Of a stretch of DNA of 32,484 nucleotides, positions 8,599 to 19,707 are shown one piece after another. Positions within the stretch are counted from its first letter, which is position 1. Each line of letters opens with the position of its first letter. A program made the position numbers and the translations under genes. Location of the stretch: NCBI GenBank assembly GCA_007132995.1, contig SLNP01000060.1, positions 1-32,484 of the forward strand, read 5' to 3'. The stretch is from Bacteroidales bacterium. GTDB taxonomy: Bacteria; Bacteroidota; Bacteroidia; Bacteroidales; VadinHA17. Below the pieces are notes generated by a model. The model was given only the letters and a program-made list of their open reading frames with translations, did not search any database and had not been told where the DNA came from.

Positions 8599-8771
8599 GA
8601 GCTTTAACCGCAGTACTCATACCGCTGACCGGAAGAGGAGATACCACTCTGGGCTCAGAGAGAGTCGGTCAGGCTCCCGAGCAAAACAATTCTTACCTAA
8701 TAAGGGCCTCTGGCAGAGCGACCCTCGAGGCAATGAGAGCCCTGTCCCTTAATACTGCAATGGAACTATGA
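8592..8771 (+). CDS. Unrecognised 59-residue protein between rlmN and the DUF362 gene
   Basis: This ORF starts with an ATG inside the last codons of rlmN (overlap 8592-8598) and ends with TGA overlapping the ATG of the DUF362 gene (ATGA, 8768-8771). Such tight coupling on both sides is typical of real operon members. The product starts MLRALTAVLIPLTGRGD, contains NSYLIRASGRATLEAMRAL and ends SLNTAMEL. The codons (AGA, AGG, ATA) match its neighbours. It has no cysteine, no clear signal peptide and only a weakly hydrophobic start. I do not recognise the family. It could instead be a chance open frame or a remnant of a larger gene. Confidence 0.5.
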   Translation: MLRALTAVLIPLTGRGDTTLGSERVGQAPEQNNSYLIRASGRATLEAMRALSLNTAMEL

Positions 8772-9883
8772 ATAATAAAGTGGTAGTACGACAATGCGAA
8801 AAGTATGAACAGGAAGAGATTAACAGGCTTATCCCAGAAATATATAGAAGGGCAGAAGGTCCCTCTGTTAGGGGTAAAAAGGTACTTGTAAAACCAAACA
8901 TATTAAGCGACAGAATACCCGGCAAGGCCATCACCACCCACCCAGCTATAGTTGAAGCGGTGCTGGCCCACTTAATTGAGGGTGAAGCCTCATCGATTCA
9001 GATCGGTGACTCTCCGGCAATCGAGAGGCCCGGTTTCACCGGCAGTAAAAGCGGCATAAGGCAGGTTGCCGATAAGATGGGGGCAGAATGGGTCGATTTC
9101 ACAAGAAGGAGGGCCACCATAGAGGCGGGGGGTAGTAAGATAGCGGTAGTCCGTGAGCTACTGGAGGCCGACATAGTGATCTCCCTGCCAAAACTCAAAA
9201 ACCATGAACTGTTATACTTCACCGGAGCTATAAAAAACAGCATGGGGTTCATTCCCGGATTTCACAAGGCTAAACAACACGCACTTTACCGTAGCAGAGA
9301 GCGTTTCGCCAGGTTTCTTGTCGATCTGGCAGAGGTTATAGCCCCACACTTTTTCATTATTGACGGAATTGTTTCAATGGAGGGACCCGGTCCCGCAAAC
9401 GGTGTACCGGTAAAAACGGGCATATTGGCGGGCTCTGTAAATCCTCTGGCTCTGGACATCATCGCCTCTTCAGTTGCAGGATACAGGCCTGAAGACATTC
9501 CTACAACGGCAGAGGGATTGAGGCGGCAATTATGGCTCAGCAGCATAAATGAAATTGAGTATGATGGTCCGCCCGCAGAAAGTATAGTAAAAAGCGATTT
9601 CAGGCGTATAGCGATAGGGGGTAACAGGAATATCTCCATTCAGTTTATCATGAACCGCATAAAGCCTCTGAGAAGGTTTGACAAGAGACCTGTTATCAGT
9701 AGAAGCCTCTGTATCTCTTGCGGCGACTGTATAAGAATATGTCCTGTAGATGCCCTTAGATACGACAGCAGGAGTGCCGGGAGAGTAAGGCTCAAAGACA
9801 GTTCATGTATTCGTTGCTACTGCTGCAGCGAAGTGTGTCCCGCCGGTGCAATCACCATTCGTCGCAAACTCTTCGGCGATTAA
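8768..9883 (+). CDS. DUF362 domain protein with a C-terminal 2[4Fe-4S] ferredoxin domain
   Basis: This 371-residue protein begins with a DUF362 domain (about residues 1-285) containing VLVKPNILS, IQIGDSP and SLPKLKNHELLYFTGAIKNSMG. It ends with a bacterial-type ferredoxin module: Cys315, Cys318, Cys321 and Cys325 (CISCGDCIRIC), then Cys347, Cys350, Cys353 and Cys357 (CIRCYCCSEVC), so two 4Fe-4S clusters are expected. An extra Cys352 lies within the second motif. Family members are thought to be redox proteins, but their reaction is not established. No signal peptide is visible. It overlaps the preceding 59-residue ORF by four bases and converges on gyrB, with 38 bases between the stops. Confidence 0.88.
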   Translation: MNNKVVVRQCEKYEQEEINRLIPEIYRRAEGPSVRGKKVLVKPNILSDRIPGKAITTHPAIVEAVLAHLIEGEASSIQIGDSPAIERPGFTGSKSGIRQVADKMGAEWVDFTRRRATIEAGGSKIAVVRELLEADIVISLPKLKNHELLYFTGAIKNSMGFIPGFHKAKQHALYRSRERFARFLVDLAEVIAPHFFIIDGIVSMEGPGPANGVPVKTGILAGSVNPLALDIIASSVAGYRPEDIPTTAEGLRRQLWLSSINEIEYDGPPAESIVKSDFRRIAIGGNRNISIQFIMNRIKPLRRFDKRPVISRSLCISCGDCIRICPVDALRYDSRSAGRVRLKDSSCIRCYCCSEVCPAGAITIRRKLFGD

Positions 9884-9921
9884 CCATTGTACTACCCGCC
9901 TCTCATCGACATCAGATCTCT

Positions 9922-11901
<1,980 letters not shown>

Positions 11902-11989
11902 TTATCCTTTCCCTATCGCTGGTGGCTATTTAACAATAGGCTCATTCACAAGCTCAATATTCTGATATATTGCCACTTAAACAGCAGTG

Positions 11990-12017
11990 TAAATATACAA
12001 AAAATAGAGGCAGCCAA
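11990..12017 (-). promoter_or_regulatory. Candidate gyrB promoter
   Basis: On the minus strand TTG (12017-12015), 17 bases, then TATATTTA (11997-11990) fit TTG-N17-23-TAnnTTTG except for the last base. The leader to the gyrB ATG would be about 90 bases. Confidence 0.4.
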
Positions 12018-12132
12018 TGGTGAGAAATGTCATTAAAAACCCTTTTTTTTCAACACTAAAAGTGATAAAAACGAGGGTCGAATTGGTTTGAAGAAAAGAT
12101 GGCAGAAAAGAACCTTAAACCTAATACGATTA

Positions 12133-13947
12133 TCAGAGGCTGTAGCTGAATCCGCCTGTCACTATAAGGCGCTGCGAGGGGTATAGTGCCCATTCGTAGC
12201 CCCTGTTAACTCCTATATTGTGAGCTCTTAACCAGAAAGAGAGGATATTCGTAAAGCGATATTCTGCAGAGAGGTTGATATTCAGATGCATGGGAAGGCT
12301 CTTAATAGTCCTCTCCCTCTGCTGGCCACTATCGCTAAACCTTAAAACAGATGCCTCCCTCTGGCCAACTGCATTCAGGCCGGCACCGGCCAATATCTTA
12401 TCACGAAGATTATATCTGATCGAGAACTCCCCCTCCCATTCAGGTCTGTTAAAGGGGGTATCAAATGCGGTCAGCGAGTATCCATAGTAGTCTCCCCTGA
12501 TTGCTGTCTGCAAACGGGGAGATAAGTCACCTCTCAGCTCGCCTGACAGATGCATCAGGTTGCCATCTGAGTACTCAGGCATAAAATGGCCTCCATATCC
12601 CTCATTAAAAATTGCATCAGTCCATACAACATTACTGAAGAAGACCATATCTTTCAGTACCGAGTAGCCTCCTCTGAGACGATATCTTACGCCTCCATCA
12701 AGGCTGCCTGACAATGAGGCCCCGGCCCTTATCTGGTGGCTTGTGGAAGGAAGTTTGAAAAGATAGCCGCTGGTTTGAAGAAAAGGGTTCACCCTGACCG
12801 CTTTTCGTGCACTGTTATCCTCCAGCTCACCGTCCAGGAAGACAGTGAAATCAAGATAGTCGGGTATAACAGTAAGAGTCAGATTAACATCGGGATAGAT
12901 ATGGAACTTTGTATCATATAGAGGTTCGTCACCATTATCAAAAGGACGACTTTCGGTTACCGCTTTAAGCCCCAGGTTAAATCGCCACTCACTGCTCCTC
13001 TTTCCTGCAGAGGGGTTAATCTCAACCCTGTGTCTTGGTCTCTCTTCAACATGGTCATTAAGAAAGGCGACAGTATAGTTCCCACGGAGACTCAGGAAAA
13101 GATCCTCTTCACCACTTCGCGAAGAGCGGTTTCCGGTAAATGTGGTAATAGCTGTGCCGGCATTAAGCATTAAAGAGGCCTGTTGCTCCCATAAAAGGTC
13201 ACTCTGCCGGAAAAGGTTGTAACCGCCCCTCAGGTCATAAATAAGTCTATTGGAATCGGCAACAGCAGATGCGATAGAGACATCAGCTCCCACATCTATA
13301 AAGTCCAGTCTCATATCGGCCCTCTCCAGTTCAGGTGTTGCCAGAATGGTATCATAGCCGTAGGCATGTCGGGTAAAATGGTTGAAATCAATTGATCCTG
13401 CCAGTACCGAACTCTGCAAAAATCTCTTTCCATATAAAGAGACCTCATTGTCCATGTATCCGCTATAGACTCTTTTATCATTATCCAGTCTCACATGCCC
13501 GTTAGAAGAGAAGTGTCTTGCACTGAAGGCGAGCATGCCTCTTCTCGACCTCTCACTTGCAATTGTAAGTTCCCCTACAGGAGTGAAGTGATTGCCTATA
13601 CCCAGGTTCAGATGACTCCTGTAAAGCCTGGGCAATGGATCGGGAATAACGGTAGCGGCCCTTATTGCTGATACCTCAAACTCCGGCATAAAGTCAGATG
13701 GGGTAACGGTGTAGTTGAAAGTAGGTCTTGCAGGTACAGTATCGCGAAGATCTGGCAGTATATTGATTTTTTGAGCCTCCGATAGCGTTGGTCTGTATGG
13801 GTTATAGAGTCTCACCTCGCGCTGTATCCTCTGTCCCGTTGTCTGTTGTGCCGTCATCTGCGGAACAAGAAGCATCAGCACAGCCACAACTAAAAGCGGC
13901 CCTCTCACTCTTTTTCCTATCTCTGGTCTGTATTCTCTTATCATCAT
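12133..13947 (-). CDS. Outer-membrane beta-barrel protein (unnamed family)
   Basis: This 604-residue protein starts MMIREYRPE and has a hydrophobic signal segment (LLVVAVLMLLVP) ending near MTAQQ. After a short periplasmic stretch with NPYRPTLSEAQKINILPDL, the rest is an alternating pattern of short amphipathic strands and turns (for example LNLGIGNHF, GMLAFSARHFSS, YRLRGGYSVLKDM, EFSIRYNLRD), ending in aromatic-rich strands with the terminal residues GGFSYSL. This is the look of a beta-barrel of the TonB-receptor-like or porin-like type, but I see no plug domain or TonB box. It follows the 1024-residue TPR gene after only 70 bases, so the two probably form one unit. The function is unknown; assembly or transport in partnership with the TPR protein is a guess. 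Confidence 0.72.
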   Translation of the reverse strand: MMIREYRPEIGKRVRGPLLVVAVLMLLVPQMTAQQTTGQRIQREVRLYNPYRPTLSEAQKINILPDLRDTVPARPTFNYTVTPSDFMPEFEVSAIRAATVIPDPLPRLYRSHLNLGIGNHFTPVGELTIASERSRRGMLAFSARHFSSNGHVRLDNDKRVYSGYMDNEVSLYGKRFLQSSVLAGSIDFNHFTRHAYGYDTILATPELERADMRLDFIDVGADVSIASAVADSNRLIYDLRGGYNLFRQSDLLWEQQASLMLNAGTAITTFTGNRSSRSGEEDLFLSLRGNYTVAFLNDHVEERPRHRVEINPSAGKRSSEWRFNLGLKAVTESRPFDNGDEPLYDTKFHIYPDVNLTLTVIPDYLDFTVFLDGELEDNSARKAVRVNPFLQTSGYLFKLPSTSHQIRAGASLSGSLDGGVRYRLRGGYSVLKDMVFFSNVVWTDAIFNEGYGGHFMPEYSDGNLMHLSGELRGDLSPRLQTAIRGDYYGYSLTAFDTPFNRPEWEGEFSIRYNLRDKILAGAGLNAVGQREASVLRFSDSGQQRERTIKSLPMHLNINLSAEYRFTNILSFWLRAHNIGVNRGYEWALYPSQRLIVTGGFSYSL

Positions 13948-14017
13948 CTGGGTCTCTCTTTTCTTACTCTATAAATAGTGAAACATGTGGGTGGTGTATA
14001 ACCATGGTCGTATAAGA

Positions 14018-17000
14018 CTAACAGGCTGTCACTGCACCCTCATCTATCATCTCCTTACCTTCGTCTTCAATAAGCTGATCTATCTCAGCGAGCTTTGCCC
14101 TTACCTCATCAAGTATACCATCATCATCGACACCGTAATAGTCCAGCAGACCAATAAGTGTCGCACGAGCCATTAGTTTATCATCCCTGTGAATAGATAT
14201 ATCTGCCCACAGAATAAAGATGCGGGCCATCCAGTATTGGTGAGAGGTGCTCTCGGCCCGGAATTCATCAACCACCTTTTCGGCCTCATCAACACGACCA
14301 GCCCTGAACAGTATCTCAGCCACCCTGTATTTAGACTCGGCTCCCTCGGCTGTAACAACCTCTGTAGCAGTCATCCTGAAGTATTCCAAGGCCTTCATAG
14401 GGTTCTCCTGACTGAGATAGGCATTACCGGCCATGAAGGCGGCTTCACGCAACAGCTCTTCGGGCATGCCTCTGCTATCGAGAATCTTCTCTGCGATGGC
14501 GATAGTTCTGATAGGATCGCCTGAATAGGTGGCGGCCCTTATCTGTCCTGCATAAATATTGCGAAGGCTCTCCGGTCGGCTCACTATTCTCTCAAGTTGA
14601 TCATAGAAAGAGAGAGCCTGTTCGTAGTCATCTCTATCGAAAGCTATATCGGCAAGCGCGCCCAGCGCCTGCTCGGCAAACTGAACATTGGGAGTCTTTA
14701 TAACCTCCAGAAAGAGATCGTAAGCCCTGTCGTATTCTCCGGAATCAAAGAGGCACTCTGCAAGATAGAACTGTGCATTAACCCTGAATATCCCTGACGG
14801 AAAATCCTCAAGATATCTGGTCAGTGACTCTATGGCACGCTCGCAATCGCCTTCTATGTAGAGGTTCTCTCCCTGCCTGTACTGAAGAGTGTCTCTCTCA
14901 CTCATTGTAACATCTTCATATCCGCCTGTCTCTCTCATAAAGGCAAAATATGACTCAATCTCGTTCATGTCCATATAGGCGTTTCTAAGGCCTGTCTGTG
15001 CGCTGCCGGCCTCCTCTGTCGATGGGAATTTTGTTATGACAGCCTTATACTTCTCAATGGCCTTCTCGTTATCTCCGGCATTGTAATGTATAAGTCCCAG
15101 TTGAACATAAGCCCGGGGAACAAAGGCGCTTGAGGGATGGTTGCTGATAACCCCCATCATGTCAGTTTCAGCTCTATCCGACTCGCCTGTGGCAATATAC
15201 GCCCGGCCCCTTTCAAAGAGAGCATCGGCATAGAGGTATGAACCAGGGTATCTGGACATAAGCTGGGTAAGGGTCTCAATCTTTGCAATCTGATTGTTCA
15301 TCAGGCCCAGGGCGAAAGCTTTCTGATACATGGCATAGTCTGAGTCCTCGTATCCTGCAGCTATAACCATGTCATAATACCTTATGGCATCCTCATAGTT
15401 TGTTGCGATGTAGTAGCAGTCAGCTATCCTGTTACGGGCATCGTGTATCATACTGCTCCTTGACCCGCGGTATTCAGACTCAAAAGACTTAAATAGGGGG
15501 AGTGCTCTGTCAAAACGACCGGTATTATAGTAGGCGTACCCCATATTATATCTGACATAACTATACTCGTCGGTATCAGCCGCACCCGGAATTCCCATAA
15601 AGCGGGTATAGTTGGCGATTGCTTCATCAAGAAGCCCTCTCCTGTACTGTGTCTCTGCAAGCCAGTAGAGAGCCCTCGCTCTTAAACTGTTATTGTGGCG
15701 ACCAAATCCAAGGGAGCGTTCAAACATATCGGCCGCCTGTTGAAACTCCATATTCCTGAAGAGCTCCAAACCTCTGAAGAAGCTTACCCTTTGGTAGGCT
15801 GCCTCCAGTCGTGCATCTTTCATCTCGATAAGCTCAAGTGATTGCAGGGCCGCCTGATAGTTCCGCATCTCTATATAGGCAGATATAAGATAGCTGTGTG
15901 CCTCGCCTACCCGTTCTGAAGCGGGAAACTGATCTATATAGCTCTCAAAGGCCGATATCACCTCCCCGAAAGGCGATTCTGATATTTCGTAGGTAAGCTT
16001 GGCATAATTAAAGAGAGCCTCCTCTTTAATATTGCGATCAAAATCCATCTGTGATGCTGCACCAAAAGTGAGTCTTGCCCTCTCCTTATCGCCACTCTGC
16101 AGGTAGCAGTCACCGAGCATACTCCAGGCATTCTGGCTGAGAATATCATTCCTGGCTATCAGATCATTGAGTATAGGCACCGCCTTGTCGCACTGTCCGG
16201 TTTTGTAGTAGCTGAAGGCAAGTTGATACCTGTCTTCGCGGGTCGATATGCGTGTTCCGCTGCGGAACTGTTCAAGATACTCAATTGCCTTCTCATATTC
16301 GCCCTTATGAAACCAGGCGTCTCCGATAAAGCGATATAGTTCAATCTCCCTGTCTCTTCCTGCAGAACTAAGCAGGCCGGGTGCCATCTCCAGTATCGCG
16401 TCATAATCTTTCTGTATATACAGAATCTGAACAATATAGAAGGGTACAACGGCCCCGAAAGTCTCGTCATCCACCAGCCTTACAAACCCATCCATTGCGG
16501 TAAGGTAGTTCTCTCCTTCGTAGGCAAGATGTGCAAAATAGTAGATAGCCGGTATTGTAAAGTCTGTATCTATATCCTTGATTTCAGAGAACATCAGCAT
16601 GGCCCGCTCCCTGTCGCCCCTCTGCATTAGCGAGTAGCCATAGCGGAAGAAGTAGGCAGGAAGAAGCTCTGCATCAAGCTCAGCTCTGTTTACTCTCTCA
16701 TAATTCTCAATAGCCTTCCTGTGGTTATTGGTCTGATAGAAGTGATCTGCCAAGTTGAGGAAAGCCCTGTTTCTACGCGGAGAATTCTGGTTTTCACCGA
16801 TATATTGCATCAGACGGCTTTCAGCATCGCTGTGAAAAAGGGCCATTGCGGCCAGTGCGCCATAATATTGGGCATCGGACCTTATAATGGTACCGCGGAA
16901 ACCTTCGTCCGCGATTACCCTGTCAAATATCTCTATCGCTGCACCATACTTCTCTTTCTCATACAGATCCATCGCCCTTTTGATCTTATCGCCATACTGA

Positions 17001-17092
17001 CCGGCGGTGATAGCTACCTGCCCATTTACACCGGTAAAGCATGCTGTCAGCAGAATAAAAAGTGCGGTTATCATTATCGGTTTGTTACCCAT
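14018..17092 (-). CDS. Large secreted tetratricopeptide-repeat protein
   Basis: This 1024-residue protein consists almost entirely of TPR units after an N-terminal export signal (MGNKPIMITALFILLTACFTG). Cys18 lies in LTAC, which would serve as a lipobox; alternatively signal peptidase I could cut after VNG. Repeats are recognisable throughout, such as KRAMDLYEKEKYGAAIEIFDRVI, YELAETQYRRG-like stretches (YWLAETQYRRGLLDEAIANY), YVQLGLIHYNAGDNEKAIEKY and AQFYLAECLFDSGEYDRAYDLF. About 20 or more units are likely. The spacing and FPS/YP turns resemble BamD/YbgF-type periplasmic TPRs. It precedes the barrel gene by 70 bases and is divergent from ftsE with 215 bases between. Its likely place is the periplasm or outer membrane as a scaffold for the barrel, but no function is proven. 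Confidence 0.85.
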   Translation of the reverse strand: MGNKPIMITALFILLTACFTGVNGQVAITAGQYGDKIKRAMDLYEKEKYGAAIEIFDRVIADEGFRGTIIRSDAQYYGALAAMALFHSDAESRLMQYIGENQNSPRRNRAFLNLADHFYQTNNHRKAIENYERVNRAELDAELLPAYFFRYGYSLMQRGDRERAMLMFSEIKDIDTDFTIPAIYYFAHLAYEGENYLTAMDGFVRLVDDETFGAVVPFYIVQILYIQKDYDAILEMAPGLLSSAGRDREIELYRFIGDAWFHKGEYEKAIEYLEQFRSGTRISTREDRYQLAFSYYKTGQCDKAVPILNDLIARNDILSQNAWSMLGDCYLQSGDKERARLTFGAASQMDFDRNIKEEALFNYAKLTYEISESPFGEVISAFESYIDQFPASERVGEAHSYLISAYIEMRNYQAALQSLELIEMKDARLEAAYQRVSFFRGLELFRNMEFQQAADMFERSLGFGRHNNSLRARALYWLAETQYRRGLLDEAIANYTRFMGIPGAADTDEYSYVRYNMGYAYYNTGRFDRALPLFKSFESEYRGSRSSMIHDARNRIADCYYIATNYEDAIRYYDMVIAAGYEDSDYAMYQKAFALGLMNNQIAKIETLTQLMSRYPGSYLYADALFERGRAYIATGESDRAETDMMGVISNHPSSAFVPRAYVQLGLIHYNAGDNEKAIEKYKAVITKFPSTEEAGSAQTGLRNAYMDMNEIESYFAFMRETGGYEDVTMSERDTLQYRQGENLYIEGDCERAIESLTRYLEDFPSGIFRVNAQFYLAECLFDSGEYDRAYDLFLEVIKTPNVQFAEQALGALADIAFDRDDYEQALSFYDQLERIVSRPESLRNIYAGQIRAATYSGDPIRTIAIAEKILDSRGMPEELLREAAFMAGNAYLSQENPMKALEYFRMTATEVVTAEGAESKYRVAEILFRAGRVDEAEKVVDEFRAESTSHQYWMARIFILWADISIHRDDKLMARATLIGLLDYYGVDDDGILDEVRAKLAEIDQLIEDEGKEMIDEGAVTAC

Positions 17093-17307
17093 ATAGCCTA
17101 TTCGGTTATTTCATCCAACAGAAAATAAACACATCCCCAAACAACCCCTTCTATATCTGAAAGATAGACAGCAGAGTTGTTCACAGAAAATTATCGTTAA
17201 AAATACAACTATTAAACGCCACCCTCTATACAATATTATTGATTTTATCAACATCGACCTGTTAATTACTAATTCTTTGATTATTTTGCACCAAATTTTT
17301 TCCACCT

Positions 17308-18015
17308 ATGGATGAATACAAGTCTCTAGACACGATTATTGAGCTCAAAGATTGCTCTATATGGCAGGGAGACCACCTTGTACTAAGTAATGTAAACTTC
17401 AGTCTTGACCGAAGCGAGTTTGTTTATCTTGTTGGCCGGGTCGGAAGCGGCAAAAGCAGTCTTATAAAAACATTAAGTGCCCAGATTCCGCTCAGGGAGG
17501 GCAGCGGTATCGTGGCCGGTTACGACTTACGAAGAATCAAAAAAAATCAGATACCCCATCTCAGGAGAAAACTTGGTATAGTTTTTCAGGATTTCCAGCT
17601 TCTCTCGGACAGAACCGTAAATGAGAATCTCGATTTCGCATTGAGAGCCACCGGATGGAAAAACAGGAAAGAGGCCGGTACAAGAATCAGCGAGGTTCTT
17701 GAAAAGACAGGATTATCACTTAAGGGTTACAAGATGCCGCATCAGCTTTCGGGAGGTGAGCAGCAGCGTGTTGTAATTGCCAGAGCCCTGCTTAACGATC
17801 CTGAGATAATTCTTGCTGACGAACCCACCGGCAACCTCGATCCTGAAACCACAGACGGAATAATAAGGCTCCTTGCCGACATAAGCAGAAGCGGTCGTGC
17901 AGTTGTTGTTGCGACTCACAACTACACACTGATGAAAAAATTCCCCGCCAGGGTTGTCAGATGTTCTGACGGCGAATTATCTGAGACTCGTGAAGAGGAG
18001 ATAGAGCTGTTTTAA
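17308..18015 (+). CDS. ftsE: FtsE-like ABC transporter ATP-binding protein
   Basis: This 235-residue ATPase has Walker A GRVGSGKS (residues 43-50), the Q-loop FQDFQLL, the signature LSGGEQQR (147-154), Walker [11 protein letters not shown] (167-176) and the switch His204. Its best family fit is FtsE, which with the membrane protein FtsX activates peptidoglycan hydrolases at division; the text [23 protein letters not shown] and [28 protein letters not shown] is characteristic. LolD and MacB ATPases are close relatives, so the name is not absolute. No FtsX-like gene adjoins it; the next gene encodes a TPM-domain protein. FtsX is often encoded elsewhere in Bacteroidetes. Confidence 0.82.
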   Translation: MDEYKSLDTIIELKDCSIWQGDHLVLSNVNFSLDRSEFVYLVGRVGSGKSSLIKTLSAQIPLREGSGIVAGYDLRRIKKNQIPHLRRKLGIVFQDFQLLSDRTVNENLDFALRATGWKNRKEAGTRISEVLEKTGLSLKGYKMPHQLSGGEQQRVVIARALLNDPEIILADEPTGNLDPETTDGIIRLLADISRSGRAVVVATHNYTLMKKFPARVVRCSDGELSETREEEIELF

Positions 18016-18080
18016 CCATTCACCATACATTTATCATGAACAACACCAACAAGAGAGAATCAATTAAAAATTACAGAGTT

Positions 18081-18746
18081 ATGAAAACGGTTTTAAGAGT
18101 AACTGCATTGATTATGTTATTTTCATTATCGTTGAACAGTCTTAAGTCACAAGAATTCCCAATGCCCGAAGAGCACTTCCAGCTGGTTAATGATATGGCC
18201 GGGGTGCTGACATGGGATCAGGCAGATATACTGGAAGTAAAGCACGGCCTCTTCTACGATACCACAGAGATAGTGGTTGTCATTGTCACCGTTGACGATC
18301 TGCTGGGAATGAACCTGCGAAATTTCAGCAGAGGACTGTATAAAGAGTGGCATCTTGAAACATTTGAGGCAAATGAAGCAATACTGATCACCGTTTACCG
18401 GGAAGATGAGCAGTCCAGACCCCGGGCCTACATACACACCGAGGGCAAATACAGAGATCTGATAACCCCAAGGGTTGCAAGAACTATAGTCTCGGCAGAT
18501 ATCGACCCATTCTTCGCGCAGAGCAATGTTATGTCGGGGCTGAACAGAGGCGGAACATCCATCATGGCGATTCTCTCTGAAGAGGTAACTCCCCGTCAGT
18601 ATATGAGACAACGAGGAGGGCTTTTCAGGGGTTCACCGATGCTTCTGATCATAGCAATAGCCATTGTTGCAATATTCGCCACCAGATCAATGCTTCTTAA
18701 GAAGGCAGCCGGAAAAAAAGAGGAAGCCGGTGAGGGTAATGAGTAG
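18081..18746 (+). CDS. TPM-domain (YgcG-like) exported membrane protein
   Basis: This encodes a 221-residue protein with a signal peptide (MKTVLRVTALIMLFSLSL, then NSLKSQ), a TPM domain (about residues 25-165) and a C-terminal transmembrane helix (LLIIAIAIVAIFATRSML) with a charged tail. The family signs are VNDMAGVLTWDQADILE, then FYDTTEIVVVIVTVDDL, GLYKEWHL, ILITVYREDE and the EGKYRDLITP-type segment. TPM proteins occur in all phyla, often in photosystem repair in plants; the bacterial role is unknown. I prefer the ATG at 18081 to the one at 18036, because only the former gives a normal signal peptide. It follows ftsE after 65 bases and is probably co-transcribed. Confidence 0.75.
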   Translation: MKTVLRVTALIMLFSLSLNSLKSQEFPMPEEHFQLVNDMAGVLTWDQADILEVKHGLFYDTTEIVVVIVTVDDLLGMNLRNFSRGLYKEWHLETFEANEAILITVYREDEQSRPRAYIHTEGKYRDLITPRVARTIVSADIDPFFAQSNVMSGLNRGGTSIMAILSEEVTPRQYMRQRGGLFRGSPMLLIIAIAIVAIFATRSMLLKKAAGKKEEAGEGNE

Positions 18747-18789
18747 CGGACCAAAGAGCTAGCCGACATTATCAAGGTCTGGCCGGACA

Positions 18790-19707
18790 TCACTTCATCC
18801 ACCTGATAACAGCAGGAAGAGTGTTCCTGTAGACCCTGTACAGAGGGCGTTCGTATGCACCGAATGCCCTGTTGTATTTTGCCACCCCCGGAATCGAAGA
18901 GCCTGCAAAATCGAGCACCATTCCTGTACCGCTCATCTCCCTGATCAGAGAGTCAATCAGCAGATAGCCTGTTCGCCTGCTTCTGCTCTCACTGCTGGTA
19001 GCAGTAAACAGAAGGGTGATCCGTCCACCTGTATGAAGGGTAAATAGTCCATATATCAGGTTGCCATCACTGCCCCTTACAGTGCTTAATCTCCCCCTGC
19101 CGGCATCTATCATATTTCTCATAAAGGCTTCAAGAAGCCTGTAGTGATCGCCCTTTACGGCGCAGAGAGAGCTCCCCTTCTCTTTTTTGAAAAGTTCTAT
19201 AGCCTCTGAGGGATCATCTTCGTAAACGATATCGGCACGCTCGCGCGAGGCAAGTCTTATATTGCGCCGGCAGTCACTGCTGTAACCATCTCTCAAGGCC
19301 CCGTATCCGGCCGAGAGATCCAGCTCCTGTCTCCTCATTTCGGTAACCCTGAAGCCTGAAGCGGCAGGAGGTTGGGTAAAAACAAGATCGACCAGTGCAA
19401 TATTGGAGGGGAGAGAGTCCAGACAACTTCTGTAGAAATGGCTTATCTCTCCGCTGCTTACGCCTACTGTTGCAGAAAGAGAAAACCAACGGACAAAAGG
19501 GATATTGGCCGCATATCGCACACCGTACTTTTTTCTCACAGGCAGTGGGAGAACCATACCATATCCCGGTTCCACAAATCCAGACCAACCGGGCAGAAAG
19601 GCGTCGAGATACCATGAAAAGCAGTAGGGATATGGATGGGGTGATGATTCAACAACCCTATCCCATGCCAGGCGGTCTATATTCTCATTGGCAAGCAGCT
19701 CACTCAT
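18790..19707 (-). CDS. FemAB/GNAT-like acyltransferase domain protein
   Basis: This 305-residue soluble protein resembles the FemAB-like GNAT fold (BioF2/GNAT_6 type). Visible signs are WDRVVESSPHPYPYCFSWYLD near the start, RRNIRLASRE in the middle (the usual stretch before the second GNAT half), and the C-terminal pattern YGLFTLHTGGRITLLFTATS, then LIREMSGTGMVLDFAGSSIPGVAKYNRAFGA. The last part, where a D-F-x-G-S is followed by a N-R-x-F-G, is typical of this group. Members add amino acids or acyl groups to peptidoglycan or polysaccharide. It overlaps the upstream deacetylase-like gene by eight bases, so both are probably part of one envelope-glycan modification pair. Substrate unknown. Confidence 0.65.
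   Translation of the reverse strand: MSELLANENIDRLAWDRVVESSPHPYPYCFSWYLDAFLPGWSGFVEPGYGMVLPLPVRKKYGVRYAANIPFVRWFSLSATVGVSSGEISHFYRSCLDSLPSNIALVDLVFTQPPAASGFRVTEMRRQELDLSAGYGALRDGYSSDCRRNIRLASRERADIVYEDDPSEAIELFKKEKGSSLCAVKGDHYRLLEAFMRNMIDAGRGRLSTVRGSDGNLIYGLFTLHTGGRITLLFTATSSESRSRRTGYLLIDSLIREMSGTGMVLDFAGSSIPGVAKYNRAFGAYERPLYRVYRNTLPAVIRWMK

Noticed and set aside
11997..12120. Possible terminator or hairpin between the barrel gene and gyrB
   Set aside because: The best stem (CACT/AGTG) is only four bp and is not followed by T residues on the coding strand.
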